The notes: generated from the letters alone by a model not told the origin. Shown: positions 29,142 to 38,493, numbered from the stretch's first letter. The stretch: 64,000 nucleotides of DNA from Paraburkholderia heleia NBRC 101817 (GCF_000739775.1 NZ_BBJH01000024.1:62001-126000), one strand, 5' to 3'. Numbers and translations: made by a program.

Positions 29142-29603
29142 ATGTACCCGTTGCAATGCGCCTTGCGCGCCGGCCTCGCCGGCCTCTACGCCGTGCTCGG
29201 CGCGCAGGTAGCGCTTTCCCAGAGCAGCCCGCAAGCCGGCGGCGCCGAATCACACCCCGAATCACACCCCGAATCACACCCCGAATCACAACCCGAATCA
29301 CAGCCCGAATCACAACCCATTTCGCGGCCCGACCCGTTGCCGCCGCACAATCTCGCGGCGGGCAATCCCGGTTATGGCGGCGAGGCGAGCGACACGTTCA
29401 TCACCGCCCACGCGAAGGCCGCGTTGATGGCTGCAGACGGCGTGAACTCCAGCGACGTGCACGTCACCACCCAGCGCGGCGCCGTCACGTTAACGGGAAC
29501 CGTGCCCGACGAGGCGCAGCGCGACAAGGCCGAAAGCGTGGTCCACGACCTCGACGGCGTAGTCTACGTGACGAACGAATTGAAAGTGTCCAAACCGCGG
29601 TAA
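29142..29603 (+). CDS. BON-domain exported protein with a repeat linker
   Basis: A 153-residue protein with an N-terminal signal peptide (MYPLQCALRAGLAGLYAVLG, then AQVALSQ), a linker made of six four-residue repeats (SHPE three times, then SQPE-like), and a BON domain (DTFITAHAKAALMAADGVNSSDVHV ... LTGTVPDEAQRDKAE ... VYVTNELKV). AAGGAGG fixes the start at 29142. BON domains bind phospholipids or other envelope components; OsmY-like proteins respond to osmotic stress. The tandem-repeat linker is described separately. Confidence 0.88.
   Translation: MYPLQCALRAGLAGLYAVLGAQVALSQSSPQAGGAESHPESHPESHPESQPESQPESQPISRPDPLPPHNLAAGNPGYGGEASDTFITAHAKAALMAADGVNSSDVHVTTQRGAVTLTGTVPDEAQRDKAESVVHDLDGVVYVTNELKVSKPR
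29247..29318 (+). repeat. Six tandem 12-base units inside the BON-protein gene
   Basis: The unit gaatcacacccc occurs three times, followed by three variants with A or G changes (gaatcacaaccc, gaatcacagccc, gaatcacaaccc). Each unit encodes four residues ending in Pro. The repeat is in frame, so copy-number changes would only lengthen or shorten the linker. Confidence 0.9.
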
Positions 29604-29650
29604 CGCCGCTAACGTCTCACCTCCAACCGCCACCTCCACAGGAACGATTC

Positions 29651-29803
29651 ATGCCGATACTGCGCGCTTTGACGATGTTGCTTCATTTACCGCCGTCCGA
29701 TCCGCTGGACGACCCGCAACGCCCGCCGCCCAGGCTGCCTGAAGGCGCCCCGCCGCCGCACGTGCCGCCGGAGCGCGCCGGGCACGCGATGCGTTTCGCA
29801 TGA
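29651..29803 (+). CDS. Small proline-rich hypothetical protein
   Basis: A 50-residue open frame (MPILRALTMLLHLPPSDPLD, then Pro-rich to HAMRFA) with AGGAA seven bases before the ATG. About a quarter of its residues are Pro. It stands alone between the BON and CBS genes on the same strand, 47 bases after one and 40 before the other, so it may belong to their transcript. No family recognised; it could be non-coding. Confidence 0.4.
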   Translation: MPILRALTMLLHLPPSDPLDDPQRPPPRLPEGAPPPHVPPERAGHAMRFA

Positions 29804-29843
29804 GGCATGAGAAGAGACAATACGACCACGAAAGGAGTAGACA

Positions 29844-30275
29844 ATGACCCAGGTTCGCGAAGTGATGTCACGCGAGGTCGTGCATATCGCGCCTGACACG
29901 ACGATCCGCCACGCCGCCGAACTCATGCGCGACCATGACATCGGAGCACTGCCGGTGTGCGACGGCGAGCAGATCGTCGGCATGGTGACCGACCGCGACC
30001 TCGCCATGCGCGGGCTCGCCCAGGGCTGCACGGGTGAGGAAACGGTGTCGCACGTGGCGACCTCGGGCGTGCAGTGGTGCTACGAGGACGAAGACGTAAA
30101 CGTCGTCCAGCGCCGCATGGCGGAGGCGCAGGTGCGCAGGCTGCCCGTGGTGAACCACGAACGCGAACTGGTGGGCACGCTGTCGCTCGGCGATATCGCC
30201 ACGCGCTGCGACGACGCGCAGCGCGAGCGCATTGCCAATACGCTCGAAGACATTTCGCAGCGGCGCGTGCCGTGA
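29844..30275 (+). CDS. CBS-domain protein
   Basis: A cytoplasmic protein of 143 residues made of two CBS domains: VREVMSREVVHIAPDTTIRH ... GALPVCDGEQIVGMVTDRDLAMRG and CYEDEDVNVVQRRM ... RRLPVVNHERELVGTLSLGDIATR. Pairs of CBS domains bind adenine nucleotides and act as energy or stress sensors. AAAGGAG precedes the ATG. It is of the stand-alone type common near BON and PRC-barrel proteins. Its 3' end faces the convergent antiporter gene across a GC-rich hairpin. Confidence 0.92.
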   Translation: MTQVREVMSREVVHIAPDTTIRHAAELMRDHDIGALPVCDGEQIVGMVTDRDLAMRGLAQGCTGEETVSHVATSGVQWCYEDEDVNVVQRRMAEAQVRRLPVVNHERELVGTLSLGDIATRCDDAQRERIANTLEDISQRRVP

Positions 30276-30309
30276 CAATCGGGCCGGGCTCAGGTCTGCA
30301 TCGATGTTC

Positions 30310-30331
30310 GCCGGCGGCTCCGCCCGCCGGC
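30310..30331. terminator. GC-rich hairpin between convergent genes
   Basis: Arms GCCGGCGG and CCGCCGGC with a six-base loop, just after the CBS gene and touching the stop codon of the antiporter gene. It lacks a T run, so it would be a weak or factor-assisted terminator, possibly acting in both directions. Confidence 0.45.
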
Positions 30332-31680
30332 TAGTCGAACGCCTCCCTCGCGCGCACGCGGCGCTCCGTTGCCGCGAGCGCTTCCTGGCGCCGGTAATAG
30401 CGTTCGAGCACGTAGCCCGCCGTCGCGCCGTGTAGCACGACGGACAGCACGATCGCGTCGAGTGCCGCGGGCAAGACAGGCCGCAGCGCATCGCCGGCCA
30501 CGTCGATACCCCACACCGCGTAATAGAACGCGCCCACGCCGCGTATGCCCATCCATGCCATCAGGACGCGCTGCGGCGCGTCCGCGTGCGAGCCTGCCAT
30601 TGCCGCGAAAACGGCCAACGGTCGCGCAACGAACACCAGCACGAGCGCACACAGCATAGCGCGCAGGTCGAGCATCTCGCGCCAATGTGCGGAGATCACA
30701 CAGCCGATGATAAGCAGTACCGATAACTCGGCGAGCCGCTCGATTTCCAGCGTGAAACCCGTCATGCCTTCGGCAAGCCAGACATGCGCGCGCTGCGGAT
30801 CTTTCGCCACTTCGGTGCGCTCGCCAAGCTGCACGCTTTCGAGTGTTTCGGCCGGGCGGCGCTCGCCCGTCGCGCGCAGTTCCTGGTGGCGCAGCGCTAC
30901 GCCCGCGGCGAATACGGCCACGAACGCGTACGCGTGCAGCAGCAGCGCCACGCCGTAGGTCACGGACATCAGCCCGATCGCTATGAAGCCATCCAGGCCC
31001 ACCGCTTCGCCATATCGGGTGCGCAGATGGAACACGACCCGCACGCACAGCGTGGCGAGCACCGCGCCCACGAGGAGCGCACCCACGATGCCCCAAGCCG
31101 CCCACGCGGCGAATGCCGTCGCGTTCTGCGTGCCGGCGCCGTGTACGCCGCACAGTGCTAGACCGAGGAGCGCGAACGGCATCGCCGCGCCGTCGTTGAG
31201 GCCGCCCTCGCCCGAGAGCGCGAATCGCACTGGCTCGGCGTCGCCGGCTTCATGGACGCGCAACTCGTTGGCGAGCACCGGGTCGGTCGGCGCCAGCGTC
31301 GCGGCAAGAAACAGAGCCACGCCGGTGGCGGCGCCCAACGCCGCGCCAAACGCGTACATCAGCGCGACACTGAACGCCATGGCCAGCACGCCAAGGCGCA
31401 ATGGCAAGCACCAGAGCCGGTCGCGCAACCGCACGCGCAAGTGCATGCCGACGGAAAACAGCGAGATCACGAGCCCGGCCTCCGCCACCACGGTGAGCGT
31501 GCGTACGTTCTGTGCAAGGTCGGCGCGCACGAGCCCGAGCACACCCGGCCCGACGATCACGCCCACGGCCAGATAAATCATCGCGCCTGTAAGCGGCAAG
31601 CGCGCGATCGGGCCCCGCGCAAGCGCCACGAACACCAGCAGCACGCCGATCAGCAAAAACCATAGTGCTTCCTCGGGCAT
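30331..31680 (-). CDS. Cation:proton antiporter (CPA1/NhaP type)
   Basis: Inner-membrane antiporter of 449 residues with about twelve hydrophobic segments. The family core is LAATLAPTDPVLANELRVHE, with the ion-binding Asp of the TDP motif, and GEGGLNDGAAMPFALLGLAL. The C-terminus is a short basic tail and there is no TrkA domain. GAGGAGGGAAG upstream of the ATG at 31680 fixes the start. It would exchange Na+ or K+ for protons. It is divergent from the PRC-barrel gene and convergent with the CBS gene. Confidence 0.92.
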   Translation of the reverse strand: MPEEALWFLLIGVLLVFVALARGPIARLPLTGAMIYLAVGVIVGPGVLGLVRADLAQNVRTLTVVAEAGLVISLFSVGMHLRVRLRDRLWCLPLRLGVLAMAFSVALMYAFGAALGAATGVALFLAATLAPTDPVLANELRVHEAGDAEPVRFALSGEGGLNDGAAMPFALLGLALCGVHGAGTQNATAFAAWAAWGIVGALLVGAVLATLCVRVVFHLRTRYGEAVGLDGFIAIGLMSVTYGVALLLHAYAFVAVFAAGVALRHQELRATGERRPAETLESVQLGERTEVAKDPQRAHVWLAEGMTGFTLEIERLAELSVLLIIGCVISAHWREMLDLRAMLCALVLVFVARPLAVFAAMAGSHADAPQRVLMAWMGIRGVGAFYYAVWGIDVAGDALRPVLPAALDAIVLSVVLHGATAGYVLERYYRRQEALAATERRVRAREAFD

Positions 31681-31985
31681 CGCAAGACTTCCCTCCTCAT
31701 CAATCGATAGAAACAGCGGAATTCGGCCACTTCGAACGAGAAACGGCACAGCGCGCCGCAATAGATCGCGAGGCCATCCCGTTCATTGCCCATGCCCTCC
31801 CGAACTCGCCGCTTCCCGTATGCGCAAGGAGGATGCCAGCGCGGCCGCGCACCATGGCGGGGACCCGGGCGCGCGCATTGCTGAATATTCGATGCATCGA
31901 CGCTGCACGGACGGTCGGACAACCCGATGGCCGCGCGGGAGATGCGAACGCGTCACGCAACCTTCGACTATTTCAGGAGCCCATC

Positions 31986-32468
31986 ATGGCGATGAACCCC
32001 GATTCCCCGCAGACCGGCGCGCGTATCGTCGGCAAAGGCAGTGAGACCGCTGCCGGCCCAGGCCCGTACATCATGGCATCGAGCACGCTCGAAGGCGACC
32101 GCGTGTACAGTTCGGATAACGAAGAACTCGGCAAGATCAAGCACATCATGCTCGATGTCGAACGCGGACGCATTGCCTACGCGGTCATGTCGAGCGGCGG
32201 CTTTCTCGGCATTGGCGACAAGCTGCTCGCGCTGCCGTGGGCCGCGCTCACGCTCGACACCACGCACAAGTGTTTCGTGCTGAACGCGAACAGCGAGCGT
32301 GTGAAGGATGCGCCGGGCTTCGACAAGGACCACTGGCCTTCCATGGCCGACATTGGCTGGGCGACCACAGTGCACGAGTACTACGGCGCACGCGCGCATT
32401 GGCAGGACGATCCGCTCGCGCCGGGCAGCGGTATCGAGCCGCCCGGAATGGGCGGCCCGAAGCTTTGA
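31986..32468 (+). CDS. PRC-barrel domain protein
   Basis: A 160-residue protein. After a Gly/Pro-rich lead, the PRC-barrel core is IMASSTLEGDRVYSSDNEELGKIKHIMLDVERGRIAYAVMSS, followed by GIGDKLLALPWAALTL. The tail (EPPGMGGPKL) is Gly-rich. AGGAG precedes the ATG at 31986. PRC barrels bind RNA, proteins or the photosynthetic reaction centre; single-domain forms are associated with stress tolerance. Belongs by context to the stress cluster at 28.4-32.5 kb. Confidence 0.88.
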   Translation: MAMNPDSPQTGARIVGKGSETAAGPGPYIMASSTLEGDRVYSSDNEELGKIKHIMLDVERGRIAYAVMSSGGFLGIGDKLLALPWAALTLDTTHKCFVLNANSERVKDAPGFDKDHWPSMADIGWATTVHEYYGARAHWQDDPLAPGSGIEPPGMGGPKL

Positions 32469-32571
32469 GGCTCGCTGGCACATGAGCGAAGCGGGCTCTC
32501 GTTGATTCGCGGGCCCGCAACCGGGCGGTGCGCCTCGAGACCGCAGGCGTGCCGGGATCCGTGAAGTCGTA

Positions 32572-33786
32572 TCAGTTCGCCTTGCGCGCCTCGTTCGCGC
32601 CCACAACCAACGCCACGACCGCAAGCAGCGCGCAGACCGCCGCAAACACGGCATCGGCCCGGAGATGCCCGGCTGCGCGCGCGAGCACCGCAATGCCGAC
32701 TGCCGGAACCGAATTGCCCGCGTAGCAGCACAGCAAATATGCCGATAGCAGTTCTGCGCGCCGTTGCGAGGGCGCGATGCGGTTGACCTCCTGAAGGCTG
32801 CCGCGGAACCCCCACGCGCAAGCTACGCCTGAGAGCGCCGTCGCCGCCAGCAGCCAGACGAGCGAGCCCGCGACCTGCGCCCATAGCAACATCGCAAGGC
32901 CGGGCGGCAGCAGCCACAAGCCCGCGGTCATGGCCGTGCGCGCGGCGAGCGCTGGCGTGGCGACGATCGTGAGCGCCCCCGCCAGATACAGCTCGGCAAC
33001 GACGGTCCCGCTCAACGCGGGACTGTGTATATGCATGCTGCTGGCGAGCAGATTGGGCAGCAGCGCGGCGTAGAAGCCCAACAGAGCGAAGGTCGCGAAA
33101 GCGGTCACCGCAGGCGCCGCGAATGCGAGGCGCAGCTCGCGCGGCACGCCGATACGTGGTTCGAGCGAGAGCTGCGCGGGAGAACGCGCGGGCGATGCAA
33201 CGGTTTCGCAGGCAAGCGCTGTCAACACCGCCGTGATGACCAGCACGACCAGATGAGCGCCGAACGGCAAGCGTAACGGCCATGGCGCGAACTGCGCGAG
33301 CAGTCCCGAGATGACCACGCCCGCGGCCAGTCCGCCGAGATTGACAGCCGCTGCGAGCCGGCTCGCGCGCGCCTTGTCCGCGCCGGGCTGCAGCTCCGCG
33401 ATCCACGCCGTCGCGCTGGCCGCGCCCACGCCGATCGCGAGACCGCTCGCCGCGCGCGCGAGAAACAGCATTGCGGGATGAATGGCCAGAAGGAAGATCA
33501 GCGCGCTCGCAATTGCCACGGCGAGCACAACGAGGCTCACGGGCCGCCGCCCTGCCTGGTCGGAAACACGCCCGAACGCAAACAACGCGATGAGGTTGCC
33601 GACCACGTAGGTCGCGTAGACAAGCGTGACGGTCAGTTCGGAAAGGCCGAAGCGCTGCTGATAGAGCGGATAGAGCGGGGTGACCATCGTGCTGCCCGCG
33701 TATATCGCGCCGAGCAGCACGGCGGCCGCCACGAGCGACGTGTGGCGGTCCAGCCGGCCTTGCAGGGAGGGTGCGTGCGCGGTCAT
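32572..33786 (-). CDS. MFS transporter
   Basis: Inner-membrane major facilitator of 404 residues with twelve predicted helices. The loop 2-3 motif reads GRVSDQAGRRPVSLV, the drug-exporter signature form. Helix 1 begins VAAAVLLGAIYAGSTM. GAGGAA lies before the ATG at 33786, while an ATG at 33882 would add an unrelated basic stretch. It is divergent from a truncated ester cyclase gene, suggesting the original partner was lost. Substrate unknown. Confidence 0.9.
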   Translation of the reverse strand: MTAHAPSLQGRLDRHTSLVAAAVLLGAIYAGSTMVTPLYPLYQQRFGLSELTVTLVYATYVVGNLIALFAFGRVSDQAGRRPVSLVVLAVAIASALIFLLAIHPAMLFLARAASGLAIGVGAASATAWIAELQPGADKARASRLAAAVNLGGLAAGVVISGLLAQFAPWPLRLPFGAHLVVLVITAVLTALACETVASPARSPAQLSLEPRIGVPRELRLAFAAPAVTAFATFALLGFYAALLPNLLASSMHIHSPALSGTVVAELYLAGALTIVATPALAARTAMTAGLWLLPPGLAMLLWAQVAGSLVWLLAATALSGVACAWGFRGSLQEVNRIAPSQRRAELLSAYLLCCYAGNSVPAVGIAVLARAAGHLRADAVFAAVCALLAVVALVVGANEARKAN

Positions 33787-33912
33787 TCCGGATTCCTCAG
33801 CCTGGGAGTGCCTCCGTGCGCGCACTTCGCGTGCCCATACGGCGCGCTCAAGGCCCTTCACGCCGCTTTCGTCTACCATCACGTTTGCATAGTGATCCGA
33901 TCAGGAGACCGT

Positions 33913-34015
33913 ATGTACGCACACGATCTGAGCGCGCTTTACCGGCGCTACATCGACTGCCTGAACCGGCGCGATTGGGTTTCGCTCGGGGAATTCGTCG
34001 CTCAGGACGTTCTCT
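33913..34015 (+). pseudogene. 5' fragment of an ester cyclase (SnoaL-like) gene
   Basis: CAGGAG precedes an ATG at 33913, then MYAHDLSALYRRYIDCLNRR and DWVSLGEFVAQDV match the start of SnoaL-like ester cyclases (about 130-140 residues when whole). Likeness is lost near 34010, where the reading frame enters antisense of an AraC-type gene. Only about 35 codons remain. The promoter and ribosome binding site may still work. Confidence 0.6.
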
Positions 34016-34800
34016 TGACGACGATGAATTGCCCGCTTTTTTTGACCCCTGCAATCGCATTTGCGGATTGCCGCCACGAAACTCCGAAGGCGTAGCGTCG
34101 AACCACTGACGGCAAGCGCGCGACAACGAGGATTGCGCAGGAAAGCCCAGCATTAGCGCAATCCGGCCAATCGTCATCCGGGTATTTCGAAGGTAATGGA
34201 CCGCGAGCTGCTTTCGAAGCTCATCCTTTAGTAATTCGAAACTTGTGCCGTCTTCTGAAAGGCGGCGCTGCAGTGTTCTCGGGAGCAGCGCAAGAAGCGC
34301 GGCGACGCCGGATTTGTCGTCGCTCGACGTGCCAAGCGTCTGCCGCAGCACCTGACGAACGCGATCCGACGTGCCCCCCTCAGCCGCACCGAAGTTCCGG
34401 AAAATATAGTCTTCCGCGATCTGATGAAACGAGGCGTTCGCGCCCTGAACATTGGCCGCAAAAGTATCGCGCGCAATGTGCAACGTTGCGCGCCCGGGTT
34501 CCTCAAGCAGTCTCGCCCCGAAAAAACGCTCATACGCCGCGCGGCTAACGACCGGTTCATGTGCTATCGAAACGGCGCGAAGGTCGTATTTGTCCCCGGC
34601 AAACAGCCGCAGGAAATTGTGCGCGTCCGCAAGGCAAAGGTCGCTGTTCTGCCGCGTGACAACAGGACCGGACAGATGAACGTCGACGGACACGGCGACC
34701 GTATTCTTCAGGACTGGGCTGCTCTCGTTGACCGACACGACGATTCCCGGACTGTGCACGAACATGTATCGGATCAGGTCGTTCAGTGCATCCTTGATGG
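34015..34800 (-). pseudogene. AraC-family regulator gene, 5' end missing
   Basis: Reading leftward, DALNDLIRYMFVHSPGIVVSV onward matches the middle of AraC regulators with an arabinose-binding-like N-terminal domain (PF12625), and the C-terminal helix-turn-helix pair is intact to RNTRMTIGRIALMLGF, SSLSRACRQWFDATPSEFR. Roughly the first 90 residues are missing: upstream of about 34800 the frame is antisense of another gene fragment. The original stop also seems lost, because the frame continues into the ester cyclase fragment to 33848. Without a start it is unlikely to be made as a functional regulator. Confidence 0.7.
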
Positions 34801-35168
34801 TGGCCGCGTTGCCTGCATCGACAATCGCGTGCATTACGTGGACATCACCGGCGAAATCCCGTTCTTCCAGTTCTGCCATGCACAAGATCCGCGTGCGGTC
34901 AGCGCGGGTATCGTGCTTTGCCCCGGCGCGGGGTTCGATATCGTCCCGACCGATTGCCTCGCTGCGGCGCTGAATGTGCAGATGCCCGATGCAGCGCGAA
35001 TCGACCTCGCCTTTTCGTTTGGAACGAAGCCGAGTATTGGAACGATGAAAACCATTCTGGAGTCCGCAGCAAGTGGCGGTCTGATCAGACAGAATCATCG
35101 GCTCGTTTCGGTGCCGAACGCCTGGCACATCCGACGCATTCCGCTTCCCGGCGGCACGCGCTGGGCCG
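34800..35168 (+). pseudogene. Internal fragment of a saccharopine dehydrogenase-like (trans-acting enoyl reductase) gene
   Basis: About 120 codons, including CIDNRVHYVDITGEIPFF, GIVLCPGAGFDIVPTDCLAA and SFGTKPSIGTMKTILESA, match the middle of saccharopine dehydrogenase-family NADP oxidoreductases (normally 350-400 residues). The N-terminal Rossmann fold and the C-terminal part are absent. It lies directly between the AraC fragment and an alpha/beta-hydrolase fragment. Confidence 0.65.
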
Positions 35169-35888
35169 CTTCGCTTCGAAACCATCGCGATCGATATGCC
35201 GGAATACGGCCTGACACAGGTGAACCGCGGCAAGCCGGTGCGCTACGACGATTGGGTGCAGGCCGGGAGCGATCTCATCGACATGGAGCTGGCGAAAGAC
35301 AACCGGCCCATCGTGCTATACGGACTGAGCGCAGGCGGTATGCAGACGTATCACGTCGCGGCAAGGAACCGGAAAGTCAGTGGCATTGTCGGAATGACCT
35401 TTCTCGATCAGCGAATCCAGCAGGTTCGCGACGAGACGGCGTTCAACCTGTTCATGAGCCGTGTTGGCGGCCCACTCGCGACGTTGACCGCCCGTACGCC
35501 ACTCGCCGGCCTGCGCATTCCCATGTCCGTGGCGAGCAAGATGTACACGCTCGTCAACGATCCGGCTGCACTGAAATCCTGCATGGCGGACAAAACGTCG
35601 GCGGCAAAGTGGGTGACCATGCGTTTCCTGGCCAGCTACACCGGCTATCAACCCGCTATCGAGCCGGAGGATTTCGACGTATGCCCGATACTGTTGACGC
35701 AGCCCGCGCAGGATCGCTGGACGCCCTTGCATCTGAGTCAATTGTTCCTGCAGCGAATCCAGCATGTTCCTGTCACAGTTACGCTGCTGGAAAACGCTGG
35801 CCATTATCCGCTGGAGCAACCCGGCCTGAATCAGATGGTGACCGCGATTCATGGCTTTTGCGTCGACGTGACGCGCGACCGCGCGTGA
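35169..35888 (+). pseudogene. 3' fragment of an alpha/beta-hydrolase gene
   Basis: From FETIAIDMPEYGLTQVNRGK onward the reading frame matches an alpha/beta-hydrolase: the nucleophile elbow is VLYGLSAGGMQ, the late Asp is in LTQPAQDRWTPL, and the catalytic His is in LLENAGHYPLEQPG. About 60-80 N-terminal residues including the oxyanion-hole strand are missing. An in-frame ATG at 35196 could start a shortened protein of 230 residues, but without the first strands it should not fold normally. Confidence 0.65.
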
Positions 35889-36050
35889 TCGCGGATGGAT
35901 GTCTCGGCTTGTCCGAGGGTGTGTCAAAACCCGTGAGATCGCCTGGACCGGCTCAATTCCCCTTCGTGCGCCCGTCTCCCAGCCTTTTTAACGGCTTCTT
36001 TTTTCCGCCAATCGTCAGCGCAAAGCGCTCGCGCGACAATTGGCCTGCCG

Positions 36051-37616
36051 TCAGCGACTCGCTTCGTCCCGCAGTCGGAACTGCGCAACAGCATCGTTGA
36101 GCCGCACGCTCTGCGCTTCAAGCGAAAGCGCGACGGCCGCCCCCTCCTCGACGAGCGCCGCGTTTTGCTGCATCGTTTGCTCCATTTTCGCCACGGTCAC
36201 GTTGACCTGCTCGATGCCGACCGACTGCTCGTCTGACGCGATGCTGATCTCGCCCATGATCGTGTTGACGCGCTCGACCGCATTGACGAGCTCGGACATT
36301 GTCGAGCCAGCCTGCGCGACCAGGCCGCCGCCCTCCTCGACGCGGCGCGTCGAAGCACCGATCAGTTCCTTGATCTCCTTCGCAGCCGACGCGCTGCGCT
36401 GCGCGAGCCCGCGGACCTCGGTCGCGACGACGGCGAAGCCGCGCCCCTGCTCGCCGGCGCGTGCGGCTTCGACGGCCGCGTTCAGCGCGAGGATGTTGGT
36501 CTGAAACGCGATGCTCTCGATGACGCCGACGATGCCCGTGATCCGCGAGGCGCTTTCGGAGATCGCCGACATCGTCGCGACGACGCGCTCCATCGCCAGT
36601 CCGCTGCGCGCCGCGATGTCGGCGGCGCCCTCGACATGGTGGCGCGCATCCCGGGCGTTGTGGGCGTTCTGGCGCACCGCAGCCGTCAGTTGCTCGACAC
36701 TCGCCGCGGCCTGCTGCAGCGACACGGCCTGCTGTTCGGTACGCGAGGACAAATCGACGTTGCCGCTCGCGATCGCGCGGACGTCGCTGACAATCGTTTC
36801 CGCACTCGCGCGTACCTGCTGCACCGTCGCGGTAAGCCCGGCCTGCATCTGCTTCAACGCATTCAGCAGGTAGGCCATTTCGTTTGCGCGAGCGACAACG
36901 ACGGTGCCCGTCAGGTCGCCCCTGGCGATCTTGTCGAAGTGATCGACAGCGAGATCGATGGGCTCGACGATCGCCTTCGCGAGCGCGCGCTGCGCGAAGA
37001 AGCCGACGATGAGTGCAAGCGCGGCTACCGCACCCAACGCCCAGACAATCTTGTGGAATAGCGCGGCAGCCGCGTCGTAGCGGGCCCGCTCGCGGTCGAA
37101 CTGAAAGATTTCGAGGGCCTCGATCGCCTGCTGGTATCCGGCGAAAAGCGCCGGGGGCGCGGAACGCTGCGTCTCGAGGAAATTGAATGCGTCGTCGTGA
37201 TCGAGCTGGGACAGCGCCTTCAAGAAGACCTGGTCAAGCAGCGCCTGGCGGCTTTTGTGAAGCGCGTCGAACAGCGCCTGCTCGCGTGCATCCCGATCGT
37301 GCAGGCGCGCGTACCCGTCAAGTTCGTCGTTGCTTTGCTTAAGCAACGTGTGGAGCTGCGCGATTTCATTCCTGGCGGGTTGGCCGGCGGCGATGATTTG
37401 CGCGACATCGTTAAAGCGCTCGCGTGCGACGAGCATGCGCTCGGAGCTTGTCTTGAGGTGCAGCAGCGACGCGGTGTCGTCGCGGTACATCGATTCAAGC
37501 GCCGCATTGCCGGCGTAAAGGCCGACGATAGACGACCCGACGACCAGAACCAGCAGCATCGTGTAGCCGGCGATCGTCGCGGCGAGGCCACCGCGGATGG
37601 AAAGCTGTTTGAGCAT
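36051..37616 (-). CDS. Methyl-accepting chemotaxis protein
   Basis: Chemoreceptor of 521 residues. It has a first membrane helix (TIAGYTMLLVLVVGSSIVGLY), a four-helix-bundle periplasmic domain of about 150 residues, a second helix (IVWALGAVAALALIVGFF), a HAMP domain and the highly conserved signalling hairpin ESIAFQTNILALNAAVEAAR. The end (QFRLRDEASR) has no CheR/CheB-binding pentapeptide. The start at 37616 fits the family; an upstream ATG at 37901 would add 95 unrelated residues. No chemotaxis genes adjoin it. The signal is unknown. Confidence 0.93.
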   Translation of the reverse strand: MLKQLSIRGGLAATIAGYTMLLVLVVGSSIVGLYAGNAALESMYRDDTASLLHLKTSSERMLVARERFNDVAQIIAAGQPARNEIAQLHTLLKQSNDELDGYARLHDRDAREQALFDALHKSRQALLDQVFLKALSQLDHDDAFNFLETQRSAPPALFAGYQQAIEALEIFQFDRERARYDAAAALFHKIVWALGAVAALALIVGFFAQRALAKAIVEPIDLAVDHFDKIARGDLTGTVVVARANEMAYLLNALKQMQAGLTATVQQVRASAETIVSDVRAIASGNVDLSSRTEQQAVSLQQAAASVEQLTAAVRQNAHNARDARHHVEGAADIAARSGLAMERVVATMSAISESASRITGIVGVIESIAFQTNILALNAAVEAARAGEQGRGFAVVATEVRGLAQRSASAAKEIKELIGASTRRVEEGGGLVAQAGSTMSELVNAVERVNTIMGEISIASDEQSVGIEQVNVTVAKMEQTMQQNAALVEEGAAVALSLEAQSVRLNDAVAQFRLRDEASR

Positions 37617-38493
37617 GGGCTGCCTTGATCTGGCGACCGGCACGCGACCGGCGGCGGATGTATCTTTCGGGTCACGAAACCCGCTTGCCTCTTCGAAGAG
37701 TGCGGCAAACGCGGGAGCAATGGACGGGATAACGGCGCAGCCAGCAGCAAGTTTTTCGCTAACGCGACATCGACATGGCAAATTGCGACTTCCGTATGCG
37801 CGGCCCGGGGTTTTGTCGCATGGCGCGCTTCTTCCGCTCGTTCCCGGAATACGGTGCGGTATTCTCCTAACCGACACTGATCCAGCCCAAGGAACGGGCA
37901 CCTATGCGCTAGCGAGATCACGCCTGCGCGTCGGCTATGCTTGTGCGATCTACTGAGACCAACCGTCACCGATATTCATCAGGAACGGTTTCGATACGGA
38001 GAAGAAACCTGTCCACATCGCCCCGGCTATGTTGTCGAAGTCGTCGATGCCGGACACGGCCGCGATGCCGCCGTCATCAGATGGAAGGTTCCTGACGAGG
38101 CCGGCCAGATTCAGTCTGACTCCCGGTATTGGAACGAGATAGCTATTGAGGAACACCTAAAGACGGCTGTGCATTATGCAGACATAGACCCTTCCCACCA
38201 AACACATTCTCGTACCTCTCACTCATTTGGTATGCCGATTAACATATTCAATGTATTTGCGAATCGCCGGTCCGTGTCTCGGTCGTCGCCCCTGCAAGAT
38301 GACTGCGTGGCCGACCGTTTCCCATCGACGTGGGGTGACTGGGCGCTACCAGCCAGGGAGTTTGGTGGTGCCGGGTCGCTTTCGAGTCTCAAGACCTATG
38401 GCGTTTTGCCGATAACAACAGGGGTGTGGCGACGTCAACGCCATCATTCGTTGATTTAATTGGGGGCAAATTGCGGTGTCGCAAGGTGAGGCT
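37617..38493. other. Long region with no recognised gene
   Basis: About 880 bases between the chemoreceptor and the diguanylate cyclase. Open frames exist on both strands (for example 37941-38459 rightward and 37950-38156 leftward), but none resembles a known family, and none has a convincing ribosome binding site. Base composition drops in 38140-38270, where the promoter of the diguanylate cyclase may be. Confidence 0.45.

Noticed and set aside
29247..29318. CRISPR-like repeat
   Set aside because: The units are contiguous, 12 bases long and in frame within a gene, with no spacers.
30290..31153. 287-codon leftward open frame in the antiporter region
   Set aside because: It is the antiporter gene read in a wrong frame, Arg-rich and without motifs.
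37941..38459. 172-codon plus-strand open frame
   Set aside because: No ribosome binding site, no hydrophobic pattern or family likeness; kept only as a region of unknown content.
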